The notes under the pieces: model-generated
Seen by the model: the letters and a program-made list of their open reading frames with translations, nothing else
Databases searched by the model: none
What the model was told of the DNA's origin: nothing
Position numbers and translations under genes: made by a program
DNA from: Mycolicibacterium neworleansense
GTDB taxonomy: Bacteria; Actinomycetota; Actinomycetes; Mycobacteriales; Mycobacteriaceae
Assembly (NCBI RefSeq): GCF_001245615.1
Contig: NZ_CWKH01000001.1
Location: 2,542,001 to 2,606,000, forward strand
Direction: 5' to 3'
Length of the DNA stretch: 64,000 nt
Shown here: one piece after another, positions 25,289 through 33,342 of the stretch
Layout: every line of letters starts with the position of its first letter
Position numbering within the stretch: the stretch's first letter is position 1

Positions 25289-27709
25289 ATGGCCAACCCG
25301 GACGACTACGACCCGCCGCTGGCCGGGGTCGGCATCCTCGACCTGTCGCGCGGGCCGATGACGGCGGTGAGCCGCCTGCTGGCCGACCTCGGCGCCGCGG
25401 TGACGCAGGTACATCTGCACGGCGTCACCGCCGAACCGGCGGAGCGCCTCGGCCGGGGTGCCGGGGTCGACCCCGACTCGGTGAGCGTCGCCATCAACCG
25501 GCACGGCATGGGCAACGTCGTCATCGATCCCTCGAACCCCGACGACCAGCGTCGCTGGATTCACCTGCTGGCCGGGGCCGACATCCTGATCGAGGACACC
25601 CGCCCCGGTTCGGATGCCGAGAAAGCCTTGGCGGCGCGCAATATTCACGCCGAAAACCCGGGCCTGGTGATCCTGTCGCTCAGCGATTTCGGCCGTGACA
25701 CCACCTTTCGCGGCTGGCACGCCACCACCCCGGTGCTGCACGCGCTGACCAGCGAGCTGTCCCGCTCGGGCATCCCGGGTCGCGAGCCCCTGGTACCACC
25801 CGCGGCACAGCTCCCCTATCACGTGGCGGCCGCGCAGGCCGCCGTGATGACCGTCAGCGTCTACCTGGACCGATTGCGCACCGGCGACGGCGATCTCATC
25901 GACTTCTCGATCCTCGACGGCGCCATGCAGACGCTCGATCCCCCGTACGGGACGGCAGGTACGGCCTCGGCCGGGGTGGCATTGAGCGCGCAGCAACGCG
26001 ACTGGAACGCCGAACGGCTGCGGTACCCGATCATCGCCTGCCGGGACGGTCATGTGCGGATCTGCCTGCTGGCAAAACGCCAGTGGCACGGCATGTTCGA
26101 GTGGATGGGCCGGCCCGCACAGTTCGCCGATCCCTCGTTCGACCGGCTGCGGGTGCGGTTCGGCTCGCCCGAGTTGATGGCCGCGATCGGACGATTCTGC
26201 GCCGGGCAGACCCGGGCCGAGCTGGAGGTCGCCGGCCAGCGCCACGGGGTGCCCACGGCGGCGGTGCTGACCCTGGCCGAAACGCTGGGCACCGAACAGG
26301 TCAAGAGCCGCAGGTACTTCCACGAGGCCGAACTGGCCCCCGGAATGTCGGCCCCGGTGCCGGCAGGTGTGGTCGAGATCGACGGGCACCGCGCCCACCC
26401 GCGGCCCCGGTCCGCCTCCACGGCAGTCGAGAACCCCCGGCGGCTTGACGTCGCGCCGGTCCTGGCCGGCCGACCACGCCGTAACGAGGGCCTGCCACTG
26501 GAGGGCGTGCGCGTACTGGATCTCGGTGTGATCGTCGTCGGTTCCGACACCGGGCGGCTGTTCGGCGACCTCGGCGCCGACGTCATCAAGATCGAGAACT
26601 CGGCGTTCCCGGACGGTCTGCGCGGCAACCTGACCTCGATGTCACAGACCTACGGCGCCGGGCACCGCAACAAGCGCTCGATCGGCATCGACCTGCGGAC
26701 ACCGCAGGGCCGGGCGTTGGCGCACAAGCTGGTCGAGCAGTCCGACGTCGTGCTCACCAATTTCAAGCCGGGCGTGGCCGAGACACTGGGAATGGATTAC
26801 CAGAGCCTGCGGGAGCTGAACCCCGGCATCGTGGTGGTGGACAGCTCGGCGTTCGGGCCCACCGGGCCGTGGGCGCAGCGGATGGGCTACGGGCCGCTGG
26901 TGCGTGCGGCGGCCGGGTTCACCGACCTGTGGGTGTACCCCGACGAGCCGGAGTCGTTCTGCGACACGGTCACCGTCTACCCCGACCACGTGGCCGCCCG
27001 CATCGGCGCGTTGGGCGCGCTGGCGGTGTTGCTGCGCCGGGAACGCACGGGCGCCGGCGGGTCGGTGAGCGTCGCGCAATCGGAGGTGATGCTCAGTCAC
27101 CTGGCCAGCGAGATCGCCGCCGAGGTGCTGGTTCGGCGCGGACACGAGCCCGCAGGCCAACCGGTCCACGACGCTCCGTGGGGACTGTTCCCGGCCGCCG
27201 GCGAAGACAGCTGGCTCGCGGTCACCGTGCGCGACGACGCCGACTGGCACGCACTGTGCGGGGTGATCGAGCGCGCGGACCTGGGTGCCGACCCGCAACT
27301 GGGGACCCGCGGCGGACGGGACGCGAACCGCGGTCGCATCGACGAGGCGGTGCGGGCCTGGACGTCGCAACGCCCGGCGATCGAGGCGATGAATGTGCTG
27401 CAGGCCGCCGGGGTGCCTGCCGGCGCCGCACTGCGGGCCGCCGAGGTGGCCGAATGGGACTACTACGTCCAGCGCCGCGCCTTCCGCGAGGAGCTGCATC
27501 CGTACGCCGACGAGCCGTTCACGATGGAGAACGTGCAGATCCATTCCGACCGCATCGCCGATCCGCCGCTGCGGCAGGCGCCCCTGCTGGGTGAACAGAC
27601 CCGTGAGATCGCTGCCGAACTGCTGGGCCTCGGCGACGCCGAGATCGACGAACTGATTGCCGCCGGGGTGCTCGAAGTCCCGCAGAGCGCGCAGCCGGCG
27701 GGACGCTGA
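25289..27709 (+). CDS. Tandem type III (CaiB/BaiF) CoA-transferase fusion
   Basis: An 806-residue protein made of two CaiB-like halves, about residues 10-370 and 403-800. Both begin with the family strand (VGILDLSRG; VRVLDLGVIVVG). In the second half the catalytic Asp566 sits in YPDHVAARIGALGAL. At the equivalent place in the first half the sequence is LPYHVAAAQAAVMTV, with Tyr177 for Asp, so only the C-terminal half should form the acyl-aspartyl intermediate. Fused CaiB proteins occur elsewhere in mycobacteria (Rv1866 type). It probably activates the substrate of the upstream dehydrogenase pair. Confidence 0.88.
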   Translation: MANPDDYDPPLAGVGILDLSRGPMTAVSRLLADLGAAVTQVHLHGVTAEPAERLGRGAGVDPDSVSVAINRHGMGNVVIDPSNPDDQRRWIHLLAGADILIEDTRPGSDAEKALAARNIHAENPGLVILSLSDFGRDTTFRGWHATTPVLHALTSELSRSGIPGREPLVPPAAQLPYHVAAAQAAVMTVSVYLDRLRTGDGDLIDFSILDGAMQTLDPPYGTAGTASAGVALSAQQRDWNAERLRYPIIACRDGHVRICLLAKRQWHGMFEWMGRPAQFADPSFDRLRVRFGSPELMAAIGRFCAGQTRAELEVAGQRHGVPTAAVLTLAETLGTEQVKSRRYFHEAELAPGMSAPVPAGVVEIDGHRAHPRPRSASTAVENPRRLDVAPVLAGRPRRNEGLPLEGVRVLDLGVIVVGSDTGRLFGDLGADVIKIENSAFPDGLRGNLTSMSQTYGAGHRNKRSIGIDLRTPQGRALAHKLVEQSDVVLTNFKPGVAETLGMDYQSLRELNPGIVVVDSSAFGPTGPWAQRMGYGPLVRAAAGFTDLWVYPDEPESFCDTVTVYPDHVAARIGALGALAVLLRRERTGAGGSVSVAQSEVMLSHLASEIAAEVLVRRGHEPAGQPVHDAPWGLFPAAGEDSWLAVTVRDDADWHALCGVIERADLGADPQLGTRGGRDANRGRIDEAVRAWTSQRPAIEAMNVLQAAGVPAGAALRAAEVAEWDYYVQRRAFREELHPYADEPFTMENVQIHSDRIADPPLRQAPLLGEQTREIAAELLGLGDAEIDELIAAGVLEVPQSAQPAGR

Positions 27710-27779
27710 TCACGCGTCTCGTACGATTCGGGGATCACGCACCTTTGCACGCCGCCCTCGAATCGCCGGAAATGACCAC

Positions 27780-28700
27780 ATGGACTTCACCAGACTGAGG
27801 TACTTCGTGGCGGTTGCCGAGGAGCTGCACTTCAAGCGGGCCGCCGACCGGCTGATGATCACGCCGCCCCCGTTGAGCAAGCAGATCAAGTTGCTGGAGT
27901 CAGAACTCGGCGGGCCGCTGTTCGAACGCAACTACCACGAGGTCCGCCTGACCGCATTGGGCGCCAAGCTGCTCGGCCCCGCCCGCGAGATCCTGCGCCA
28001 GGTCGACGAGTTGAAGGCCACCGCGGTCCGGCTCACCGAGGGAGCCGCGACGGTGCGGGTGGGCGCGACCGCTTATGCGCCATCGGATTTCGTGGCACAG
28101 GTGGAGGCCGCGGTGGCCAACCTGGCCGTGCCGACGGAATTCAGCGTTCCCGGATCGGCGGCCGAGGTGACGGCCAAGCTGGTGTCCGGCCACCTCGATC
28201 TCGGGCTGATCCACCTTCCGACCTCCGACAAACGTCTGCAGTACCGGGTGGTGGCCACCTTCCAAGGTGCGGTGGCGGTACGCCACGACGATCCGCTGGC
28301 AGCCAAGGACCTGGTGTCGATCGAGGAACTGCGCGACCGCGACGTCGTCATCGACTTCGCCCGGCCCAATCCCGTCATGCTGGCCGGCCTGACCCGCGCA
28401 CTCAACGCACGTGGCGTGACCCGCATCGTGCGCACCACCAACCAGTTCGGCGGCGAACTGGAGATGGCAGCGCAGGTGTTCAACCGCCACCTCGTCGCGG
28501 TGGTGCCCTACGCGCCCGAATCACTGATCGGCAAGATCTTCTCTCCGCCGGAGTTCACGCTCGTGCCCATCGACGAGAGCACCTGGGCGCCGGCCCGGAT
28601 CGCGTTGGCCTGGGTGCCCGATCGCCTGAAGAACCCGGCCGAGATCGAGGCGCTGGTGGCTGAGCTGGCGCCGGCGCTGGCCCGCGGGCGTGCGCAGTAG
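27780..28700 (+). CDS. LysR-family transcriptional regulator
   Basis: A 306-residue LysR regulator. The N-terminal winged helix reads MDFTRLRYFVAVAEELHFKR and ITPPPLSKQIKLLESELG, followed by a periplasmic-binding-like effector domain. The ATG at 27780 is the family start. It lies 70 bases after the CoA-transferase gene on the same strand, unlike the usual divergent LysR arrangement, and is likely the local regulator of the acyl-CoA cluster; the effector is probably a CoA ester or free acid, by inference. Confidence 0.88.
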   Translation: MDFTRLRYFVAVAEELHFKRAADRLMITPPPLSKQIKLLESELGGPLFERNYHEVRLTALGAKLLGPAREILRQVDELKATAVRLTEGAATVRVGATAYAPSDFVAQVEAAVANLAVPTEFSVPGSAAEVTAKLVSGHLDLGLIHLPTSDKRLQYRVVATFQGAVAVRHDDPLAAKDLVSIEELRDRDVVIDFARPNPVMLAGLTRALNARGVTRIVRTTNQFGGELEMAAQVFNRHLVAVVPYAPESLIGKIFSPPEFTLVPIDESTWAPARIALAWVPDRLKNPAEIEALVAELAPALARGRAQ

Positions 28701-28701
28701 T

Positions 28702-29265
28702 GTGGTCACGGTGATGCCGATGATGGTGGGCGCAGCTGTGGCCTCGAGCGTCGCCGCGGTGGCGGCTCTGCTCGGCACGTCCGCGCCCGCACCGGAGATC
28801 CGGCTGGTCGACGACACCGTCCCGATGACCCAAGGTGACGGCTCCCTGTCCGACGGACAGGTGCTGACCCCGTTCGACGTGCAGAACCCGGCGATCGGCC
28901 GACTCGATCCGCGGCTGTTGGCCGCCATCCAGAACGCCGCCAACGCGGCGGCCGCCGACGGCGTCACCATGACGATCAACTCGGGGTGGCGGTCCGCCGA
29001 GTTCCAGCAGTCACTGCTCGATCAGGCGGTGCAGACATACGGCAGCCTCGCGGCCGCGCGCCAGTACGTGCAGACGCCGACCGCGTCCCGGCATGTGACC
29101 GGTGAGGCGGTCGATGTCGGCGGTCCACAGGCCGATCAGTGGCTGATCGCCAACGGGGCGCGCTTCGGGCTGTGCCAGATCTACGCCAACGAGCTGTGGC
29201 ACTTCGAGCTCGTCGCCGACCCGGCGGGCACCTGTCCCCCGCTGCAGCCCGACGCGGCGGGCTGA
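28702..29265 (+). CDS. Secreted VanY-type D-Ala-D-Ala carboxypeptidase
   Basis: A protein of about 187 residues with a signal peptide or anchor (about residues 5-28) and a peptidase M15B domain. SRHVTGEAVDV gives the zinc-binding SxHxxGxAxD motif and ELWHFEL the terminal WHxE motif. Such enzymes trim the last D-alanine from peptidoglycan stems. The start is uncertain: in-frame GTG codons at 28690, 28702 and 28711 and ATG at 28714 overlap or follow the LysR stop, and none has a strong ribosome-binding site. Confidence 0.85.
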   Translation: MVTVMPMMVGAAVASSVAAVAALLGTSAPAPEIRLVDDTVPMTQGDGSLSDGQVLTPFDVQNPAIGRLDPRLLAAIQNAANAAAADGVTMTINSGWRSAEFQQSLLDQAVQTYGSLAAARQYVQTPTASRHVTGEAVDVGGPQADQWLIANGARFGLCQIYANELWHFELVADPAGTCPPLQPDAAG

Positions 29266-29266
29266 C

Positions 29267-29416
29267 CTATTCGGTGACCGGCACCATGTCAGCGCCGCAC
29301 GTGCACTTGTAGCTACTTTCGGGGCCTTCGCAATGGCATTCGTTCTCGACGCGGATCCGGCACCCACAGCCCTCGTGAGCACAGGTCAGCACCGTCCCGG
29401 TTGGGACAACGCTCAT
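29267..29416 (-). CDS. mymT: MymT-like copper metallothionein
   Basis: A 49-residue Cys-rich protein closely resembling M. tuberculosis MymT. Seven cysteines occur in the pattern C-x4-C-x-C, C-x-C and C-x-C, within LTCAHEGCGCRIRVE, ECHCEG and YKCTCG. MymT binds several Cu(I) ions and protects against copper. The ATG at 29416 has GGAGGAG upstream at good spacing. It ends one base from the convergent carboxypeptidase gene. I see no TACCC-N5-GGGTA box of the RicR type in the upstream 100 bases, so copper control here is uncertain. Confidence 0.9.
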   Translation of the reverse strand: MSVVPTGTVLTCAHEGCGCRIRVENECHCEGPESSYKCTCGADMVPVTE

Positions 29417-29520
29417 GGCACTCCTCCATTCGTTGTGGCCGATGATCCGGTCCCATCGTCCCTCTCCCATGGCGCTGAACCGGCGGAATCAATACAAATG
29501 GGTCGGCCTATCGTGTCCCT

Positions 29521-30369
29521 ATGACTCTGTCCGGGAAGACCATGTTCATCTCCGGCGCCAGCCGCGGCATCGGCCTGGCGATCGCCAAGAAGGCCGCCGC
29601 CGACGGCGCCAATATCGCGCTGGTGGCCAAGACCGCCGAACCGCATCCCAAGCTCGAGGGCACCGTCTACACGGCCGCCAAGGAAATCGAGGAGGCCGGC
29701 GGGCAGGCCCTGCCCATCGTCGGTGATGTCCGCGACGGCGACTCCGTGGCGGCCGCCGTGGCCAAGGCGGTCGAGCAGTTCGGCGGGATCGATCTGTGCG
29801 TCAACAACGCCTCGGCCATCAACCTCGGCTCGATCGAGGAAGTCCCGCTCAAGCGCTTCGACCTGATGAACGGGATCCAGATCCGTGGCACCTACGCGGT
29901 GTCGCAGGCCTGCATCCCGCACATGAAGGGCCGGGAGAACCCGCACATCCTCACCCTGTCCCCGCCGATCCGGCTGGAGTCCGAATGGCTCAAGCCGACT
30001 GCCTACATGATGGCGAAGTTCGGGATGACGTTGTGCGCGTTGGGTATCGCCGAAGAGATGCGCGACGCGGGCATCGCGTCGAACACGCTGTGGCCGCGCA
30101 CCCTGGTGGCCACCGCGGCAGTGCAGAACCTGCTCGGCGGTGACGAGGCGATGGGCCGGGCCCGCAAGCCCGACGTCTATGCAGATGCGGCCTACGCGAT
30201 CTTCAACAAGCCGGCGCGGGAATACACCGGGCAGAGCCTGCTGTGTGAGGACGTGCTGCTGGCCGACGGCGTCACCGATCTGTCCGTGTACGACTGCGTG
30301 CCCGGCTCGGACCTCGGCGTCGACCTGTGGGTGGACACCCCCAACCCGCCGGGATACACCCAGCCGTAG
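29521..30369 (+). CDS. Short-chain dehydrogenase/reductase (Rv3224-like)
   Basis: A 282-residue SDR. The cofactor motif ISGASRGIGLA is near the N-terminus, CVNNASAI is the NNAG equivalent, and the catalytic Ser and Tyr lie in TLSPP and TAYMMAKFGM. The C-terminal part resembles the HSDL2/Rv3224 subgroup, and the length equals Rv3224. It is divergent from the metallothionein gene. The substrate is unknown, probably an acyl or carbonyl intermediate of lipid metabolism. Confidence 0.88.
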   Translation: MTLSGKTMFISGASRGIGLAIAKKAAADGANIALVAKTAEPHPKLEGTVYTAAKEIEEAGGQALPIVGDVRDGDSVAAAVAKAVEQFGGIDLCVNNASAINLGSIEEVPLKRFDLMNGIQIRGTYAVSQACIPHMKGRENPHILTLSPPIRLESEWLKPTAYMMAKFGMTLCALGIAEEMRDAGIASNTLWPRTLVATAAVQNLLGGDEAMGRARKPDVYADAAYAIFNKPAREYTGQSLLCEDVLLADGVTDLSVYDCVPGSDLGVDLWVDTPNPPGYTQP

Positions 30370-30380
30370 TAACCCGGCAC

Positions 30381-30458
30381 CGCGAGCGTGCGGGTCTGCT
30401 GCCGACACGCCGCCAAAACACCAACACGTAGCGCGCGCTCGCCAATCGCGAGCGTGCG
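30381..30458. repeat. Intergenic repeat with hairpin
   Basis: CGCGAGCGTGCG occurs twice, at 30381-30392 and 30447-30458. The second copy forms the right arm of a 10-bp hairpin (30433-30442 with 30448-30457, one G-T wobble, five-base loop). It lies between the SDR and methyltransferase genes and looks like a dispersed intergenic element, though other copies would have to be found elsewhere. Confidence 0.55.
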
Positions 30459-30488
30459 CTCGGTGTCTGCCCCTCTAGGCTCGTCTAC

Positions 30489-31277
30489 ATGCCTGATCCA
30501 CAACCCACCAACTGGGCGGCCGGCCGCTACCAGGCCGTCGCCGAACGTATCGCCGTGATCGCCGGTGAAGTCGTCGCCGCCGCCGACCGGATACGGCCGG
30601 TGCGGGACACCGCGCTGGTCGACCTGGCGTGCGGCACCGGCAGCGCTGCGCTGGCCGCCGCGCAGGCCGGCGCCAAGGTCACCGGCGTGGATCTCACCGC
30701 CGAGCTGATCGCCATCGCCGCCGAGCGGCCCGGTGCGGACGCGGTGCAGTGGGTGGTGGCCGACGCCGCACACACCGGCCTGCCCGACGGGGAGTTCGGC
30801 ACGGTGGTGTCGAATATGGGCATCATCTTTGTCGAACCGACCAGCCTGGTCGCCGAGATCACCCGGCTGCTCGGCCCCGGTGGAATTCTCGCGTTCTCCA
30901 CCTGGGTCCGCGATGAGGCGGGCAGCCCGTTCTTCACCCCGATCGTCGAAACCCTCGGCCAACCGCCGGCCTCGGTGTACTCGCCCGATCAGTGGGGCGA
31001 CTACGAGATCGTGCGGTCCCGGCTGTCCGCCGGGTTCGACGACGTGAAATTCGAAACCGGCTCGCACCCCTGGCAGTTCGACTCGGTCGAGTCCGCGGTG
31101 CGCTTCATCTCAGACGAGTCGCCGATGCATGTCGACCTGCTGGGCCGGCTCGACGAGGCAACGCGAGACCGTCTGCTGAAAGCGTTCACCGCCGCGCTGA
31201 GTGCGGCAACCGACGGCGAGGGCCGCGTCTCCTTCGACGCGCCCTATGCGGTGGTGACGGCCCACCGCAGGGCATGA
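30489..31277 (+). CDS. Class I SAM-dependent methyltransferase
   Basis: A 262-residue methyltransferase with the Rossmann motif VDLACGTGSAAL at about residues 44-55, an acidic VTGVDL loop and a VVADAAHTGLPD motif. This is a UbiE/Methyltransf_11-like arrangement. It is followed three bases later by the beta-lactamase gene and so probably shares its transcript. The substrate cannot be inferred. Confidence 0.82.
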   Translation: MPDPQPTNWAAGRYQAVAERIAVIAGEVVAAADRIRPVRDTALVDLACGTGSAALAAAQAGAKVTGVDLTAELIAIAAERPGADAVQWVVADAAHTGLPDGEFGTVVSNMGIIFVEPTSLVAEITRLLGPGGILAFSTWVRDEAGSPFFTPIVETLGQPPASVYSPDQWGDYEIVRSRLSAGFDDVKFETGSHPWQFDSVESAVRFISDESPMHVDLLGRLDEATRDRLLKAFTAALSAATDGEGRVSFDAPYAVVTAHRRA

Positions 31278-31280
31278 AAC

Positions 31281-32453
31281 ATGCTGTGTGACATCAGGGA
31301 CAGCACCAAAGCGGCCGCGCTGCTGATCGTCGCAGTCCTTCTCTGTGCGTCCACCGGCACGACCGCTTCCGCGAGTCCCGACACCCTCGCGGCCATTGTG
31401 GACCGTGCGTTTCGACCGCTCATGGCCCAGTACGACATACCGGGCATGGCCGTAGCGGTCACGGTCGACGGAGAACAGCGGTACTTCGATTTCGGTGTCG
31501 CGGACAAACAGAGCGGCACGCCGGTGACCCGGGACACGATCTTCGAGATCGGCTCGGTCAGTAAGACATTCACCGCCACCCTGGCGTCCTACGCGCACGC
31601 GCTCGGGCGGGTCTCGCTGGCTGATCACCCCAGCACCTACATGCCGGAGTTGGCCGGCAGTGCCATCGACAGGGCCGACCTGCTCAATCTGGGCACCTTC
31701 ACCGCCGGTGGATTGCCCCTGCAGTTTCCGCCCGACATCACCGACGATGCCCAGATGCCCCCGTACTTTCAGCACTGGACACCCGATGCCCCACCCGGGC
31801 AACAGCGGCGATACTCCAACCCCAGCATCGGGTTGCTCGGCCACCTCACCGCCCTGGCGATGAACCGTGACTTCAGCGATCTGATCGAACAGCAGGTGTT
31901 CCCCAAGCTGCGACTACACCGAAGCTACATCCGAGTGCCGCAAACCGAGATGGACGGTTATGCGTGGGGCTACAACGCCGACAACGAGCCGGTCCGGGTG
32001 AACCCAGGCGTTTTCGATGCCGAAGCCTACGGCGTCAAGTCGTCTGCGGCCGACTTGCTCCGCTTCGTCGAGACCAACATCGCGCCCGACGATCTTGAGG
32101 CCCCGATGCGCGAGGCTGTCGAGGGCACACATATCGGATATTTCAAGGTGGGCGAGATGACCCAGGGGCTCGGCTGGGAACAGTATCCCTACCCGGTCAC
32201 CCTCGAGCGACTGTTGGCCGGTAACTCCAGCACCATGGCCATGCAGCCCAACCCGGCGACGTCACTCACTCCTCGGCCCAACGGATCTCCGGCGTTGTTC
32301 AACAAGACCGGTTCTACCGATGGGTTCGGCGCCTATGCCGTCTTCGTCCCCGACAAGCGGATCGGTCTGGTGGTGCTCGCCAACAAGAACTATCCGATCG
32401 CTGCCCGGGTCACGGCGGCCCACGCTGTCATACAAGAGCTTTCGAACGCCTAG
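31281..32453 (+). CDS. Class C (AmpC-like) serine beta-lactamase
   Basis: A 390-residue secreted enzyme with a signal peptide (about residues 8-32, cleavage near ASA-SP). The three class C motifs are in register: Ser92-Val-Ser-Lys95, Tyr178-Ser-Asn180 and Lys342-Thr-Gly. Size and spacing fit class C beta-lactamases better than DD-carboxypeptidases or esterases of the same fold, though an esterase role is not excluded. It is three bases downstream of the methyltransferase. No ampR-like regulator is adjacent. Confidence 0.85.
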   Translation: MLCDIRDSTKAAALLIVAVLLCASTGTTASASPDTLAAIVDRAFRPLMAQYDIPGMAVAVTVDGEQRYFDFGVADKQSGTPVTRDTIFEIGSVSKTFTATLASYAHALGRVSLADHPSTYMPELAGSAIDRADLLNLGTFTAGGLPLQFPPDITDDAQMPPYFQHWTPDAPPGQQRRYSNPSIGLLGHLTALAMNRDFSDLIEQQVFPKLRLHRSYIRVPQTEMDGYAWGYNADNEPVRVNPGVFDAEAYGVKSSAADLLRFVETNIAPDDLEAPMREAVEGTHIGYFKVGEMTQGLGWEQYPYPVTLERLLAGNSSTMAMQPNPATSLTPRPNGSPALFNKTGSTDGFGAYAVFVPDKRIGLVVLANKNYPIAARVTAAHAVIQELSNA

Positions 32454-33301
32454 CGCGGACGCGTCCCACCGGACAGCATGGTCTGGACGCTTTCGGCGAA
32501 TGCCGCGGTGGTGAAACAGGTTGGTTCGGCGAACTCTTCGAGCGTGAGCGCGTCGTTCCAACTGGCGTCGGCCGCGGCGCGCAACAGGGGTTTGGCCATC
32601 GCGACCGCGTGCGGCGGCAACGCAGCAACACGCGAGCACCACATGTCTGCCGTGGCGAGCAGCTTGTCGTGGGCGACAACCTCGTGCACCAGGCCCAGCC
32701 GCTGTGCGGTTTCGGCGTCGATGTGCTCGCCCTTCAGGTAATAGGCAAGCGCCCCCTGATAGCCGAGTCGGCGGGTCAGCGCCCAGCTGGTGCCGACTTC
32801 CGGGATCAATCCGAGCCGTGCGAAGGCCGGCACGATGACGGCCTTCTCACTGGCGATGGTCAGATCGCAGGTGAGTGCCCAGGCGAGCCCGACGCCGGCC
32901 GCGGGCCCGTTGAGGGCGGCCACAAAGATGGTGTCCGAGCCGGCGATGAGCCGGGCGATACCGCCGAATTCGCGCCGTATCCAGCGCCATACGTCCGCGG
33001 TACCCTCGCCCTCGTGCCGGCTCTCGACGGCCGCGCGCATCATGCGAAGGTCCCCGCCCGCGCTGAAGCCCGGGTCAGAGCCCGTCAGCACCACGGCCCG
33101 AATGTCGTTGTCGGCGGCCAGATCTTCCAAGGCCCGGCGCAACTGCCGGACCAGCGGCGCGGACAGGACGTTCAGCCGGTCGGGTTCATCAAGAGTGACA
33201 ACCGCGCGATCACCGCTACGGTCGACGCGGACCCGCTGTGGAGCTCGCGGGTCGTCCCCGTCGGCCACCATGCTGCGATACAGCGGGATCTCGTCGGCCA
33301 T
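32450..33301 (-). CDS. Enoyl-CoA hydratase/isomerase family protein
   Basis: A 283-residue crotonase-fold protein. The oxyanion-hole segments are [13 protein letters not shown] and [17 protein letters not shown], and [17 protein letters not shown] carries the usual catalytic Glu region. I chose the ATG at 33301; TAGAGT lies seven bases upstream of it, compatible with a leaderless transcript, and no ribosome-binding site is evident. It follows the methyltransferase gene and overlaps the stop region of the convergent beta-lactamase by 4 bp. Confidence 0.85.
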   Translation of the reverse strand: MADEIPLYRSMVADGDDPRAPQRVRVDRSGDRAVVTLDEPDRLNVLSAPLVRQLRRALEDLAADNDIRAVVLTGSDPGFSAGGDLRMMRAAVESRHEGEGTADVWRWIRREFGGIARLIAGSDTIFVAALNGPAAGVGLAWALTCDLTIASEKAVIVPAFARLGLIPEVGTSWALTRRLGYQGALAYYLKGEHIDAETAQRLGLVHEVVAHDKLLATADMWCSRVAALPPHAVAMAKPLLRAAADASWNDALTLEEFAEPTCFTTAAFAESVQTMLSGGTRPR

Positions 33302-33342
33302 GAGAAATACTCTACCAAAACCGAGGAATCCTCTAGAAGTTC

